DNA of 64,000 bases. Origin: Caballeronia sp. NK8. Lineage in GTDB: Bacteria > Pseudomonadota > Gammaproteobacteria > Burkholderiales > Burkholderiaceae. Below the pieces are notes generated by a model, which was not told where the DNA came from, searched no databases, and was given only the letters and a program-made list of their open reading frames with translations. The stretch covers positions 951,132 through 1,015,131 of the forward strand of contig NZ_AP024326.1 of the NCBI RefSeq assembly GCF_018408855.1, written 5' to 3'. Positions 41,447-50,585 of the stretch are shown here, one piece after another (the first letter of the stretch is position 1; each line of letters begins with the position of its first letter). The position numbers were made by a program, and so were the translations under genes.

Positions 41447-42445
41447 ATGACGATTCAGAAAAACTTCAAACTTTCGATGGCCGCGATCGCTGCATCGCTT
41501 TTGGTCGCTGCTTGCGGCGGTGGCGGTGGTGGCGGCAGCAGCGATGCATCGCCTGCGGCCCCGGCGAGCGGTGCCAGCACGCCCGCGACAACGACTCCGG
41601 CGAATCTAACTACGCCTCAGTACCCGGCTGACAGCTTCCATCTGGCAGCGTTCAATCTGCTCAACCAGCAGCGCCAGCAATGCGGCTTCCCTGCCCTTCA
41701 GGAAAACACGGTGCTCGATCAGTCGGTGGCTGCTCATGCGCAGTATCAGGCCACGAACAATATCGTGTCCGATACTGAAACGGCGGGTGCTCCCGGGTTC
41801 ACAGGCGTCTCGTATGCTGATCGGGCGGTACACTTCGGTTACCCGCAGAACGTGCCGATCGGCGGTGTATCGGGCGGCTTATACACGAATGCGACGTGGA
41901 CGGAAGCGCACTACGGACAGCAAGCTATCTATGGCCTGATCTCCGGCGTGTATCACAGCATGATTGCCGTTGCACCGATGAACACGGTCGGTATCGGCAA
42001 GGTCGCGACGACCTACAACGGTTTCCCGCAGGAGTGGTATGCACTGGCACTCGCCAACTATCAGCAGGTCACGACGAACGCGCCATTGACGTTCCCGTGC
42101 CAAGGCACTACCGGCGTCGCAAACGACTCTTTTGGAGAAATGCCGACGCCCCCTGCAACGTCCGGCCATTGGGGTACGCCGGTCGCGGTCGCGGGCAACC
42201 CGAATGACACCATCGTCATGCAGACCGGCACGATGACCGATTCGGCGTCGCACGTGATCGCCTTGCAAGTGCTGGACTCGGCCACGGACCCGAATAAGAT
42301 TCTGCCGAAGTGGATGGGCGTCGCTTACCCCGCCACGCCGTTGTCGCCGAACGCGCAATATACGGTCTCGCTCACCGGTACGATTAACGGCGTAGCGTTC
42401 TCGCGTACCTTCACCTTCACGACTGGAAGCATCCTCGCCGGCTAA
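41447..42445 (+). CDS. CAP/SCP-domain lipoprotein
   Basis: A 332-residue lipoprotein. The signal peptide ends in the lipobox LLVAAC (lipid on Cys at about 22). A Gly/Ser/Ala/Pro-rich linker follows, then a CAP domain with FHLAAFNLLNQQRQQCGFPAL, VAAHAQYQATNN, and ALANYQQVTTNAP near its end. The last 90 residues form a separate beta domain (NAQYTVSLTGTINGVAFSRT). The ATG at 41447 gives the signal peptide; a longer start does not. CAP proteins are secreted, with varied roles. It stands just before the pilus operon end, converging on it, with a strong terminator after it. Confidence 0.88.
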   Translation: MTIQKNFKLSMAAIAASLLVAACGGGGGGGSSDASPAAPASGASTPATTTPANLTTPQYPADSFHLAAFNLLNQQRQQCGFPALQENTVLDQSVAAHAQYQATNNIVSDTETAGAPGFTGVSYADRAVHFGYPQNVPIGGVSGGLYTNATWTEAHYGQQAIYGLISGVYHSMIAVAPMNTVGIGKVATTYNGFPQEWYALALANYQQVTTNAPLTFPCQGTTGVANDSFGEMPTPPATSGHWGTPVAVAGNPNDTIVMQTGTMTDSASHVIALQVLDSATDPNKILPKWMGVAYPATPLSPNAQYTVSLTGTINGVAFSRTFTFTTGSILAG

Positions 42446-42470
42446 CGAAGGCTGTGTCACAGAACGACCA

Positions 42471-42499
42471 AGCCGCCAGTCGATCTGGCGGCTTTTTTA
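42471..42499 (+). terminator. Rho-independent terminator of the CAP lipoprotein gene
   Basis: AGCCGCCAG (42471-42479) and CTGGCGGCT (42485-42493) with loop TCGAT, followed by a T run (TTTTTTATTTTT). It lies 25 bases after the stop. Confidence 0.93.
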
Positions 42500-42564
42500 T
42501 TTTTGCAAGAGTGAAAAAACGCCTTGGAGTGAAGCTCCGACGCGTTTTCTTGCGGACAATTGCC

Positions 42565-43170
42565 TCAGCCGCCTGAGCCGGCGGTGTCGCCATAACCCTG
42601 CACATCGTAGCCAGTCACGGCGCCCGTGCTATCGCTCGCACTGCACATCGCGTACTCGTAAGTGTTCCCGGATGTGTTCCAAGTATTTGTAATATAGGTA
42701 GTGTTTGTGCCGTCGTTAAAAACTGAATTCTGCTGGCCCCACCCAGGCCAAAATCCGAGTTTCTGAGTCACGTAGGTTCGGCAGGCTTCCTCGGGATTCC
42801 CCTTCGGTTGCGTGGGTGCGTTTGGTTGGCATACCTGTCCGACCCAGGCCGAGCCATTCCACGAGGGCGCGACGAACTGTGTTGACCCGCTCGGGCAACT
42901 CGGAGGCGGCGGTACATTACATGAGTAGCTCCAAGCTGTCCCTGTCCAGACTGGTCCACTAGCGAAGCCGTATGCGCAATTAGGTTGTGGCGTGGCGCAC
43001 TGATACCGCACACCCAGCTTCTGCCACGAATACCCTGGATCGCAACCGGGAGCGCGCGGAACGCCGATGGGATTCTGAACCCATTCCGCGTTGGAGGTAA
43101 CTGGAGCCGTCAGCACGCCGCTAAGCGTCGCCATCAATGCCAACGAGATTGCCGTCCTGATTCGCTTCAT
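42565..43170 (-). CDS. Cys-rich secreted protein after PilV
   Basis: A 201-residue protein with a signal peptide (MKRIRTAISLALMATLSGVL, cleavage near SNA-EW). The mature part has three short Cys-bounded units: CDPGYSWQKLGVRYQC, CAYGFASGPVWTGTAWSYSC and CPSGSTQFVAPSWNGSAW followed by a Cys. Each has a W-x-G-x-x-W or similar core. A Tyr/Asn/Thr-rich tail follows. PilV's C-terminus carries the related GWNGSQWV. It is the last gene of the 15-gene pilus operon, 4 bases after pilV. It may be a minor tip component or an alternative adhesin module. Confidence 0.7.
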   Translation of the reverse strand: MKRIRTAISLALMATLSGVLTAPVTSNAEWVQNPIGVPRAPGCDPGYSWQKLGVRYQCATPQPNCAYGFASGPVWTGTAWSYSCNVPPPPSCPSGSTQFVAPSWNGSAWVGQVCQPNAPTQPKGNPEEACRTYVTQKLGFWPGWGQQNSVFNDGTNTTYITNTWNTSGNTYEYAMCSASDSTGAVTGYDVQGYGDTAGSGG

Positions 43171-43174
43171 GTTC

Positions 43175-44476
43175 TTATTGGTTTGAGTAGTTACAGCCAA
43201 CGTCGATTTGCGCTTGGAGGCCGAGCTGATCTTGCACAAGCGTATTTGCGCCGTCAGCGAGCACGTCATAGATTTGGAGCACCCATTGCGAGCCGTTCCA
43301 ACCCATCGCGTAACGCGCGCCCGAGATCGGCGGATTGTGATTGGAATAGTCGGTCGTCAGCGATTGCGGAGTGATGCGATACCATGCCGTGCCACCGGGG
43401 CCACATGAAGGAGGCGTCACGCCCCACCCGTTGTACCAACCGCTGTACTGGGCATCCGCCGACTGATTGCTCACCAAGGTGCTCGCGCCTACCCAGTTGC
43501 CCCACTTATTGCAAACGTACATAAGGTTGTTGCGGATCGTCACTCCGTTCCAGCTGCATTTGCTGGCGGTGTAGTTGATGTTCGCAACATTGCCGTTGAT
43601 GGTGTTGCCAGAGACCGTCCCTGACGAGCTCACATCCCCGACGTTAAGCCCGGCCGGTCCCGTTCCCTGATAGTTCTGCACATAGAGGTTGCCCTTGGTA
43701 CGCACGGCTGCGTTCACGCTGTCACCGTAGTACATCGCGCCGTTGTCGATCTGCAGGCTGTTGCCCGCCTGCAACTTCAAGACCTTGTTCGCGCCGAGCG
43801 TGACATTGCCGACGTTCTGCATGTCCTGATTATTCGCGTTCATCGTGCCAGTTAGCGGCAGCGCGCCGTCACGCCGGTAATAAGGCGAATTACCGTCCGC
43901 GCCAAAACCGTTGATCGCCAGCACCATCCCAGCCTTGCTGCCCACTGGATTTGGCAATGCCCACCCGCCATGAATCCCGGTGACCGTCGCCGGCGCGCGG
44001 TTTGTCGAGTAGCCGAACTGCGCTCCCCCGGCGGCAGCAAGGACACCCGCTCCAGCGATGTCGGCCGACTTGTCGGTCATGCTGATAAGCGGCAGACTCG
44101 GATAGATTTGCGAGGCGATATGGCAGTTGCCCGCAGCGGTCGAGCAGTTGTCGGGCACAACGGCCAACGCGATCTGGTAAGTGCCGCCCCAGAACGGCCC
44201 GTTCTTAAACGTGACCTTGTTGTTCGACTGCGCGCTCAGTTGAGCCAGCGTTGGCGCAGCGATGGGCGTAGAAGTCGTCTGCGAATACCCCACTGGAATA
44301 AGCGAGGCGTAGTTGTTGGTGATGTAGCTGCCGAGCGCCGAATTGATCGACGCAATGTTCTGCCCTTCGATCTGCAGCAGATTCTGGCGTTTGGCAGCGA
44401 TGTCTTCCTTGATACCCTGTACCGTCAGCAAGGCCGCGCCGACCAGGACGATCAACATCTCAAGAATGCTTCCCAT
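43175..44476 (-). CDS. pilV: Type IVb pilus tip adhesin PilV
   Basis: A 433-residue minor pilin. It has a very short leader (MG) followed by a hydrophobic pilin helix (SILEMLIVLVGAALLTVQGI), then the PilV/shufflon-type body with KEDIAAKRQNLLQIEGQNIA and LPLTGTMNANNQDMQNVGNV. The C-terminus (from about 330) is Cys/Trp rich (PPSCGPGGTAWYRI, GWNGSQWV) and is the receptor-binding part in known systems. In IncI-type plasmids this end is switched by DNA inversion; no shufflon repeat or adjacent invertase was found here. No upstream start is possible because the PilS stop is in the same frame only six codons away. Confidence 0.85.
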   Translation of the reverse strand: MGSILEMLIVLVGAALLTVQGIKEDIAAKRQNLLQIEGQNIASINSALGSYITNNYASLIPVGYSQTTSTPIAAPTLAQLSAQSNNKVTFKNGPFWGGTYQIALAVVPDNCSTAAGNCHIASQIYPSLPLISMTDKSADIAGAGVLAAAGGAQFGYSTNRAPATVTGIHGGWALPNPVGSKAGMVLAINGFGADGNSPYYRRDGALPLTGTMNANNQDMQNVGNVTLGANKVLKLQAGNSLQIDNGAMYYGDSVNAAVRTKGNLYVQNYQGTGPAGLNVGDVSSSGTVSGNTINGNVANINYTASKCSWNGVTIRNNLMYVCNKWGNWVGASTLVSNQSADAQYSGWYNGWGVTPPSCGPGGTAWYRITPQSLTTDYSNHNPPISGARYAMGWNGSQWVLQIYDVLADGANTLVQDQLGLQAQIDVGCNYSNQ

Positions 44477-44491
44477 GTCGGCGGTCCGCGA

Positions 44492-45106
44492 TCAGGTACG
44501 GGTGGTCCACAGTCCCATCGACGCCATCGCGCCGTTCGACGCGCATGCAGTGGCGACCGTCTGCGGGTTGAACGTGACCGTCGGCGAGAAGATCGTTGTG
44601 CCGTTTACAGTCACCTGCGTGTAAACGGTGATCAACGCAGCCGCACTCAGCGAGCAAACCGTCGACGTGACGGGATACGTCAGAATCAACGAATCATTCG
44701 AGGTAACGAGCGTGCCGACGGCAGCCGTCACCGTGCCGTTGAACATGCCCTTGACCGCTGACTTGTCCGAGGCGACGCGCGATCCCGCGGAATCAAAGGC
44801 GTGATTCTGCGCCAGCACCGTGAGCGTTTCAGAGGAGAAATCGGCGTCGTTCTGCGTCGCGTTCAGGATCCCGGTGTGGAACATCTGTGCTTCGCTCTTG
44901 AACTGGGACGAATGAATCAGATCGAGCACGTACTTGCCGCCCGCATAGACAGCCAGCGCGAGCAGCGCAGCGCCAGCCATCACCGCGCCTGCCTCGATCA
45001 TCGACAGCTCGCCCGACTGTTTCTTGGCTCGGGCAATTTTAAGGATGCGCGCCCGGCGCTCTTTGATCGGGTCGATCTGGACTGGTTGCTCGTCTTCGTT
45101 GGTCAT
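44492..45106 (-). CDS. pilS: Type IVb major pilin PilS
   Basis: A 204-residue prepilin. A long charged leader (about 1-33, ending in KKQSGELS) precedes the hydrophobic helix MIEAGAVMAGAALLALAVYA. The body is Thr/Ser/Ala rich with two Cys (STVCSLSAA; VATACASNG) likely bonded as in type IVb pilins. The exact prepilin peptidase site is unclear. Cutting after SG leaves Glu at +6 and not the usual +5, and a cut after GE would give Glu at +5. No pilU-like peptidase gene is in the window. It lies between pilR and pilV. Confidence 0.87.
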   Translation of the reverse strand: MTNEDEQPVQIDPIKERRARILKIARAKKQSGELSMIEAGAVMAGAALLALAVYAGGKYVLDLIHSSQFKSEAQMFHTGILNATQNDADFSSETLTVLAQNHAFDSAGSRVASDKSAVKGMFNGTVTAAVGTLVTSNDSLILTYPVTSTVCSLSAAALITVYTQVTVNGTTIFSPTVTFNPQTVATACASNGAMASMGLWTTRT

Positions 45107-45117
45107 TTTCCTTTTCC

Positions 45118-46236
45118 TTAATAGCTTGAAGCGGCGGGATTTCCCGATGTGAGGTTGACGGCACCCGTCACGACGTATGAGCCAATGCCGAGGGTCAGAA
45201 ACAGTGCGGCGGCAAAGCCGAGCAGGATGAAGTGCGTCGTTCGAGCGTTGCGCTTAACTGCTTCAACGACGCGATCGAGCGACTCGCGGCCTAGACTCTT
45301 GATAGCGGCTTCGAACTGATCGCGCCCGGCAGCGTCGGTAATCGTGTCGACGATCGTGACCGAAAAGATGCCAGTGTCGAGCGCGCGCATCGGCTCATCG
45401 GATCGGGCCGTCAAGCGTCGATCCATGATCTTCAAATGCCAGCGCAGCCATGGATCGGCTGTCTTGAGAAGCCTTTCCAGCGCCGCACGGAGCGTGAGGT
45501 TGGAGTCAAACAGGCCCGCGAGCGAAACAATAAGCAGCGCCGCGCGAAGGTCGCGGCGATTGCGCCAGAGCAGCGGCATGCGATCGAACCTGTCGCGCAG
45601 CGGACCGGCCCAGCGCTTCAGGCTCGAAAAGTAAACGAGCACAAGGCCGATCATCGCCGTAAGCGTGAGCCACCAGTATTCGTAGCAGAACGTGTCGACG
45701 TAATAGAGAAACCGGCCAAGATCGGGCCATTGATCGAGAGGCCGGACGTCGAGCACCTGCGGGAAAATGACCCCACCAAATAGCATGCAGTACGCGTACA
45801 TGTAGACCAGCAGCAACGCCGGATAGGCCATCTGCACCGAGGTGGTCGACGACAGCACGCGCTTGGCCTTTGCGGCCATTTCCGCGAGCTCGAAGCCGCG
45901 AACGACCGCATCTTGGCGCGAAGACTCGTCTGCGATGTCGAGCAGCGCGTACTCGTCGCCGGGGACGAACGGCTTGATTGCCAGCGCGAAGCTTTCCCCG
46001 CGCTGCATCGTCTCGCGGATGCGCGCGAACACACGCCACTCGAGCTTGCCTCGCGAACGGCTGCGCTTCTCGTACGTTTCAAGCCGGTCGAACAACGTCT
46101 CGGTGTTGCGCAGGCCCTTCGCTGCGATATCGAGACGCGTCTCGCGGTAAAAGTCCTCGCGCACTTTCTGAAAATGCCAGCGCGCGACGACCAACTGCTG
46201 CCGCACGGGCAGCATCTTTGCGAACGTGGTGATCAT
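45118..46236 (-). CDS. pilR: Pilus inner-membrane platform protein PilR
   Basis: A 372-residue GspF-type protein. Two T2SSF-like helical repeats (about 30-150 and 215-330) alternate with transmembrane segments: YPALLLVYMYAYCMLFGGVI, WWLTLTAMIGLVLVYF and a C-terminal FILLGFAAALFLTLGIGSYV. It forms the inner-membrane base on which the ATPase PilQ works to assemble pilin. It sits directly after pilQ with a 12-base gap. The length is typical. Confidence 0.9.
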   Translation of the reverse strand: MITTFAKMLPVRQQLVVARWHFQKVREDFYRETRLDIAAKGLRNTETLFDRLETYEKRSRSRGKLEWRVFARIRETMQRGESFALAIKPFVPGDEYALLDIADESSRQDAVVRGFELAEMAAKAKRVLSSTTSVQMAYPALLLVYMYAYCMLFGGVIFPQVLDVRPLDQWPDLGRFLYYVDTFCYEYWWLTLTAMIGLVLVYFSSLKRWAGPLRDRFDRMPLLWRNRRDLRAALLIVSLAGLFDSNLTLRAALERLLKTADPWLRWHLKIMDRRLTARSDEPMRALDTGIFSVTIVDTITDAAGRDQFEAAIKSLGRESLDRVVEAVKRNARTTHFILLGFAAALFLTLGIGSYVVTGAVNLTSGNPAASSY

Positions 46237-46248
46237 GGAGAACTGGGT

Positions 46249-48687
46249 TTAGACCATCAAGCCATCGACGCCCGACATCACGCGGTACTGCGCGAACGAC
46301 TGCATCGAGCGATTGATGAATTGTGGATCAATCAAACCGCGCGAAGCCTTGAAAAGAGCATGTTCATATAGCGTCTTTCCAGTCATATCAGCGTTATCGA
46401 ACCCGGTACGACGCGCCCCGCGCCAAACTGCGCGCGCACCGGCCCAATCGCGCTCGGCAACACGCTCAAGAAATTCCGGGGTCGGGCGATACAACTCGGC
46501 CGCCAACGAGGGGCGCTTGGTGCCACCCGCCACCTTCCCGTTGCGCGTGAAAAGCCCTTTGAGTCGGCAGTGCCCGCAGCCATCGTAGTTGCGGCATGCC
46601 ATCCGCGAGGTGTCGAGGCCGAACTTCGTGCGCAGCAGTTCAAGGTCAGCCTTCGGCATGACGTCCTCCGCCGGCAGCTTGCAGTGCTCGCAAAGCGTCG
46701 GAATCAGCTTCTGATTGCCGACTGCATTGATGAACCCCTCGGAAGCGAGCTCGTCGATCGGCAGTTGCAGCCGCCCGCCTGCCATACGCATCACGGCGGC
46801 GATGATGTCGCCGGCGTGCAGCGAGAATCGCACCGGGTGACCGGTCAGCGCCAGTTCCGCTACCAAGCCCATCACGACGCGGTCGCGCACTTCGCCGATG
46901 GTCAAATCGTCCGGGTCCTGCCGCATCAGCGTTCGGATGACTTCCGCGTACTTTCGGTTCGCTTCATCGTCAGTCTCGTCCGGGCGGCGGATGATCGAGT
47001 AGTCCGACAGCCACGGCATCGGATATTCGGACGGCTCGTTCACTGCGAACTGCTTCTTGAGTTCCCGATCCGGCAGCATGTATGAGAGCGCGCGCAGCGT
47101 TGTCGTCTTGCCGGAACCGGTCTCGCCGGTGAGCGCCGTGATGCCGCCGCTCACATAGTTGAGCGTTTCGATCAGCTCAAGCTGGCTCTTCTCCAGGCCC
47201 ATGTCTTTGGGCAGCAGCACCGAATAGTTCTTGAAGTTGCCGTCGAGCAGACGCAGCGTGACGTCATAGCCGCCAACGAGCGGGGATGACTGCCAGCGCA
47301 AGTTTACCGTGTCCGTCTTGACGACCAGCGGAATCATCGCCGACTGCGGCGCGCTCGGCTGAAAGCTGTTTCCCGAGTTCGTGTTGCGCTGAACGAGATC
47401 GCTGTACGCGGCGAACAGCGCGCGACGCACAATCGCCTTGGGCATGCGGCTGAACGTGTACATATCACCGTTCACGCGAAAACGGACTTCGACCTCGTTG
47501 TGAAACTCACGTGGCTCAAAATGGATGTCACTCGCGCCGTATGCGTGTGCGGCCTCAACGATGTCCCGGAAATTGCCGATCGCCCGGCTCGCTTCGCGGA
47601 CAGTAGAGTTCGCGGAAGCAGCGGCCTTCCCCGAATAGATCGCGGCGATTACGGCATCGGTCGCGATCATTTCCTCGCGCACGAGTATGTCGTTCGCGCC
47701 CAGATCCTTGATGAAGGTTGCGTACTGTGCCTTCTCTGCGAATCGTGCGGTGGCCACCGTGATCGCCACGCCCGGTTGCAGTTCAACCGCGACGAACTCT
47801 TTGCGGGCGGCTGCGGGAATGCGCAACGCGGCGTCGTCATCCGCTACGGTCAGAATGCGCTTGAAGTCAGGAAGAGAATCGCGCGACACGAGTTCCGGCA
47901 GCCCGGAAGACAATCCACCGCGCTCGGGCTGATCTTCGTCTTCCGCTGGCTGTTCCTGCTCTGCCATCGTGGGCGCAGACATCGACTTTTTCTCGGCCGA
48001 GGCGATGGGCCGCTGAGGCGCGACATCCGCTTGCTTCTCGAACGCAAGCGGGCTCGCGTTCGCACCAGACGCGCCGCGCGTGTCGGAAGGCGCATCGTCC
48101 GCGGCGACAGCATCGTGCGCAAGGTTTGCCGCCGGCGCGCCCATCGGCTGGTGGTGTTCAGGCTGCGGCGCGTAGCTGAATTGGGCAGCGGCCGCGACAG
48201 ATTCGGCTGTCGAGGCCGCGCCATTCAGTTGCACGCCGTGCTCCCTCGCCGCCATCGCCGCAGACATACTCGCGAAGGTGGGCCGTTCGAAGCTAGGCGG
48301 GACAAATGGACGAAACGCCACGTCATCGTCGGCCGCATGCACCGGAGGTTCGGATCTCTCAGGCACCGCCTGCGCCGGCGAGTGCCAATCATCGCCAACC
48401 TCTGTGCTCTCGGCGTCCTCAATTTCGCCCCCCGACAGCGCGCGACCGAGAAACGTGACTTGGGGATTCACCGCGCGCGTGCTCACCGGCGACGCTTGCT
48501 CGGTTGCGGTTTCGGCCAATATTTCCCGCCGTTTGCGTTTTCCCGCAACCGGCTCACCGGCCGCGAACTTCGGTTCCGCACCCGTGCCGGGCTCAATGAA
48601 GCTCGAGCGCGGTGCGCGAAACCGCTTCAGGAAGCCACCACGCGGAGCGTCGGGCGTGCCCTGCTCTTCTTGTGCGAAAAGACCCAT
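46249..48687 (-). CDS. pilQ: Pilus assembly ATPase PilQ (GspE/PilB type)
   Basis: An 812-residue ATPase, long for the family because the first 350 residues are a disordered Ala/Pro/Glu-rich extension. The catalytic half has the Asp/His region YGASDIHFEPRE, Walker A TGETGSGKTT at 520-529, Walker B-like DDLTIGEVRD and the His box GHPVRFSLHAGD. A four-Cys zinc site is formed by Cys666, Cys669, Cys704 and Cys707 (CEHC; CGHC). It powers pilus extension together with PilR. The long tail may bind other components. It is in operon order as in IncI pil regions. Confidence 0.93.
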   Translation of the reverse strand: MGLFAQEEQGTPDAPRGGFLKRFRAPRSSFIEPGTGAEPKFAAGEPVAGKRKRREILAETATEQASPVSTRAVNPQVTFLGRALSGGEIEDAESTEVGDDWHSPAQAVPERSEPPVHAADDDVAFRPFVPPSFERPTFASMSAAMAAREHGVQLNGAASTAESVAAAAQFSYAPQPEHHQPMGAPAANLAHDAVAADDAPSDTRGASGANASPLAFEKQADVAPQRPIASAEKKSMSAPTMAEQEQPAEDEDQPERGGLSSGLPELVSRDSLPDFKRILTVADDDAALRIPAAARKEFVAVELQPGVAITVATARFAEKAQYATFIKDLGANDILVREEMIATDAVIAAIYSGKAAASANSTVREASRAIGNFRDIVEAAHAYGASDIHFEPREFHNEVEVRFRVNGDMYTFSRMPKAIVRRALFAAYSDLVQRNTNSGNSFQPSAPQSAMIPLVVKTDTVNLRWQSSPLVGGYDVTLRLLDGNFKNYSVLLPKDMGLEKSQLELIETLNYVSGGITALTGETGSGKTTTLRALSYMLPDRELKKQFAVNEPSEYPMPWLSDYSIIRRPDETDDEANRKYAEVIRTLMRQDPDDLTIGEVRDRVVMGLVAELALTGHPVRFSLHAGDIIAAVMRMAGGRLQLPIDELASEGFINAVGNQKLIPTLCEHCKLPAEDVMPKADLELLRTKFGLDTSRMACRNYDGCGHCRLKGLFTRNGKVAGGTKRPSLAAELYRPTPEFLERVAERDWAGARAVWRGARRTGFDNADMTGKTLYEHALFKASRGLIDPQFINRSMQSFAQYRVMSGVDGLMV

Positions 48688-48690
48688 TTC

Positions 48691-49299
48691 TTATTTCCCA
48701 AACGGTACGAAGGTGGAAGCCGTCGACGCGATACCGCCCGGAGGAAGCGGCGATGACAGATCAGTGATCGCCCTGACGGCTGGCGAATCCGGAATCGCGG
48801 CGGGCGCGTCAGAGGGCGCAGCGATGGTCTCTGTCCAGTGGCGCTTGCCGTCGACAAGACTGACGGTGAAGCCGTCGATGGAGGCGACGGTCCAACCGTT
48901 GAGCAAGCGGCTACCGCTGCGCGCGGTATAAGTCGTGCCTTGATAGTCATACAGCACGTAGGAGCCCGACATGTCGGAATACGCGCCAACGAAGGTTGCT
49001 GGAATGACGCGCTTTACCGGGACACTGGGCTTGTGCTCAAACTTGGGCGCGGCTGGTGGGGCCGCCGTCACGGCAGCAGGCGTCGCGCCGAGCGGCGAAG
49101 CAAGGCCAACGCCGTTGCCCGGTGCTGCTGCCCCGCCTTGGCCACCTTGCGGACCCCGCATCGAGTCGACGAGCTTTGCGCGCGCGAGCTTGTCAATGTC
49201 GTCCAGCGTGAGATGACTTTCCTGCGAAACCGCCGCGCCGGCGACGAACATGAGCGCACCGAAGCAGGCGGCCCGTGCTGGCCACTTAGTTGAGAACAT
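48691..49299 (-). CDS. pilP: Pilus biogenesis protein PilP
   Basis: A 202-residue periplasmic protein. A signal peptide (ACFGALMFVAGAAVSQ) is followed by the PilP helix HLTLDDIDKLARAKLVDSMR. A Gly/Ala/Pro linker and a beta domain follow, with VIPATFVGAYSDMSGSYVLY and GSRLLNGWTVASIDGFTVSL. PilP links inner-membrane PilO to the secretin PilN. It starts 14 bases inside the end of pilO, and pilQ follows after 3 bases. Confidence 0.87.
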   Translation of the reverse strand: MFSTKWPARAACFGALMFVAGAAVSQESHLTLDDIDKLARAKLVDSMRGPQGGQGGAAAPGNGVGLASPLGATPAAVTAAPPAAPKFEHKPSVPVKRVIPATFVGAYSDMSGSYVLYDYQGTTYTARSGSRLLNGWTVASIDGFTVSLVDGKRHWTETIAAPSDAPAAIPDSPAVRAITDLSSPLPPGGIASTASTFVPFGK

Positions 49300-50566
49300 A
49301 GTATTTACCCTTCGCAGTGAAATGCACCCCGGTACCGTCCTCTTTCAGCTCTACGTCGAGGGTGTCCAGTGCCATGTTGTCGGGCAGGCGCGCGAGCAGC
49401 GCGCTCTGCCACTTGTATCCGTCGATCTGCCACGTGCCGCGCTGCACGAGCGGGCCCTGCACTTCGCCCGCCGTCGGTTGTCGCGCAATGAGACGCTCGG
49501 CGGGCTTGATATCAACGACGTAGCCGTGGCTATCGAGCGTGTCCGGCTTGGTGGAAAGCTTTTGCGGATCGGTCTGCAAGGTCTTGATGAGAGCCTGCTG
49601 AGTCGGCCACGTCGCTTGTTGGGCGAGCGCGACCCGTTCAGCGACGGTTACTTCAGGACCCCGCGCGGTCAGATGCCAACCGTCCGGGTTAAAGACGACC
49701 GGTCGCAACGACTCCGGCGCGCGTGCGTCGAATTCCTTGAACGTGCCGCCCTGCCGCTTGTAGGTTGCGATGCAGGGGCCCGAGATCGTGCAGGACGCTT
49801 TCTGAAACTGCCATCCCGCAACGTTGGTTTCTTGCGCGCCAAAGCTAGCGAGCAGCTTTGGTGCAAGCTGATTGGCAAGTGGAGCAGGCGCGGCCAGCGT
49901 GCGCATGACAGCCGACTGGTATTCCTGCATGAACGTCGGCGGGGGTGCCGGCGGCGGAGGCGGCGGGTTGAGCATCTCAATCAACTGCTTGCCGCCGAAG
50001 AACACGGCAGCGAGGATGACGAGCAACGGCACCGTCGTGGGCACCGCCACCGGGACCTTCTTGATCAGCCCGACTTTGCGCGCAACGAGCAGCTCGCGAA
50101 GGTCAAACGTCTCATCTACCGCGTGGAGTTGCGCGCCGTAACCCAGGGTCGCCAGTTCGAGCCCTGCCTTGGCGCACCCGTCCTCGATCTCGTCTCGACG
50201 ATCCGCAAGCGCATTAAGTGCTACTTCCTGATCGAGCGAGACAGCGCCGCGCTGCACGAGCACCACATGCACGCGCTCATCGTTCTGGATGAGAACGAGT
50301 ACCGCCGGGCGCCGTCGGACGCGCTCCAGCGACGCAATACGAGCAGCGGCTGAGTACAGCTTGCCGCCCTTGCGCTGCGAAGGCTCCAGTTCGCAGAACC
50401 CGACGATGGTCTCGTCATTCGCCTTGTATTCGGTGTAGTGCGTCGCACCGGACTCCTCGACGTAGTGCCGGCGTTCGGCGCGGGCGCCCTTGGCGGAATA
50501 AGCGCGCCAATCCAGCCCGAATACGAGCCTGGCGCCCTTTTCTCCCGGTATGGATTCGAAGTGCAT
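49286..50566 (-). CDS. pilO: Pilus inner-membrane alignment protein PilO
   Basis: A 426-residue PilO2-type protein. The N-terminal cytoplasmic domain (about 1-175) reads LVFGLDWRAYSAKGARAERR and VLVLIQNDERVHVVLVQRGA, an actin-like or PilM-like part. One transmembrane helix (VPTTVPLLVILAAVFFGGKQ) is followed by a periplasmic domain with paired Cys (KASCTISGPCIATY). It connects cytoplasmic ATPase components with the secretin. It lies between pilN and pilP. Confidence 0.87.
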   Translation of the reverse strand: MHFESIPGEKGARLVFGLDWRAYSAKGARAERRHYVEESGATHYTEYKANDETIVGFCELEPSQRKGGKLYSAAARIASLERVRRRPAVLVLIQNDERVHVVLVQRGAVSLDQEVALNALADRRDEIEDGCAKAGLELATLGYGAQLHAVDETFDLRELLVARKVGLIKKVPVAVPTTVPLLVILAAVFFGGKQLIEMLNPPPPPPAPPPTFMQEYQSAVMRTLAAPAPLANQLAPKLLASFGAQETNVAGWQFQKASCTISGPCIATYKRQGGTFKEFDARAPESLRPVVFNPDGWHLTARGPEVTVAERVALAQQATWPTQQALIKTLQTDPQKLSTKPDTLDSHGYVVDIKPAERLIARQPTAGEVQGPLVQRGTWQIDGYKWQSALLARLPDNMALDTLDVELKEDGTGVHFTAKGKYYVLN

Positions 50567-50585
50567 GGGGATCGCTACCTCGCGC

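Noticed and set aside
43175..44476. Possible shufflon at the 3' end of pilV
   Set aside because: No repeated 19-base shufflon-type sites or inverted pilV fragments are visible, and the recombinase at 25401 is 17 kb away.
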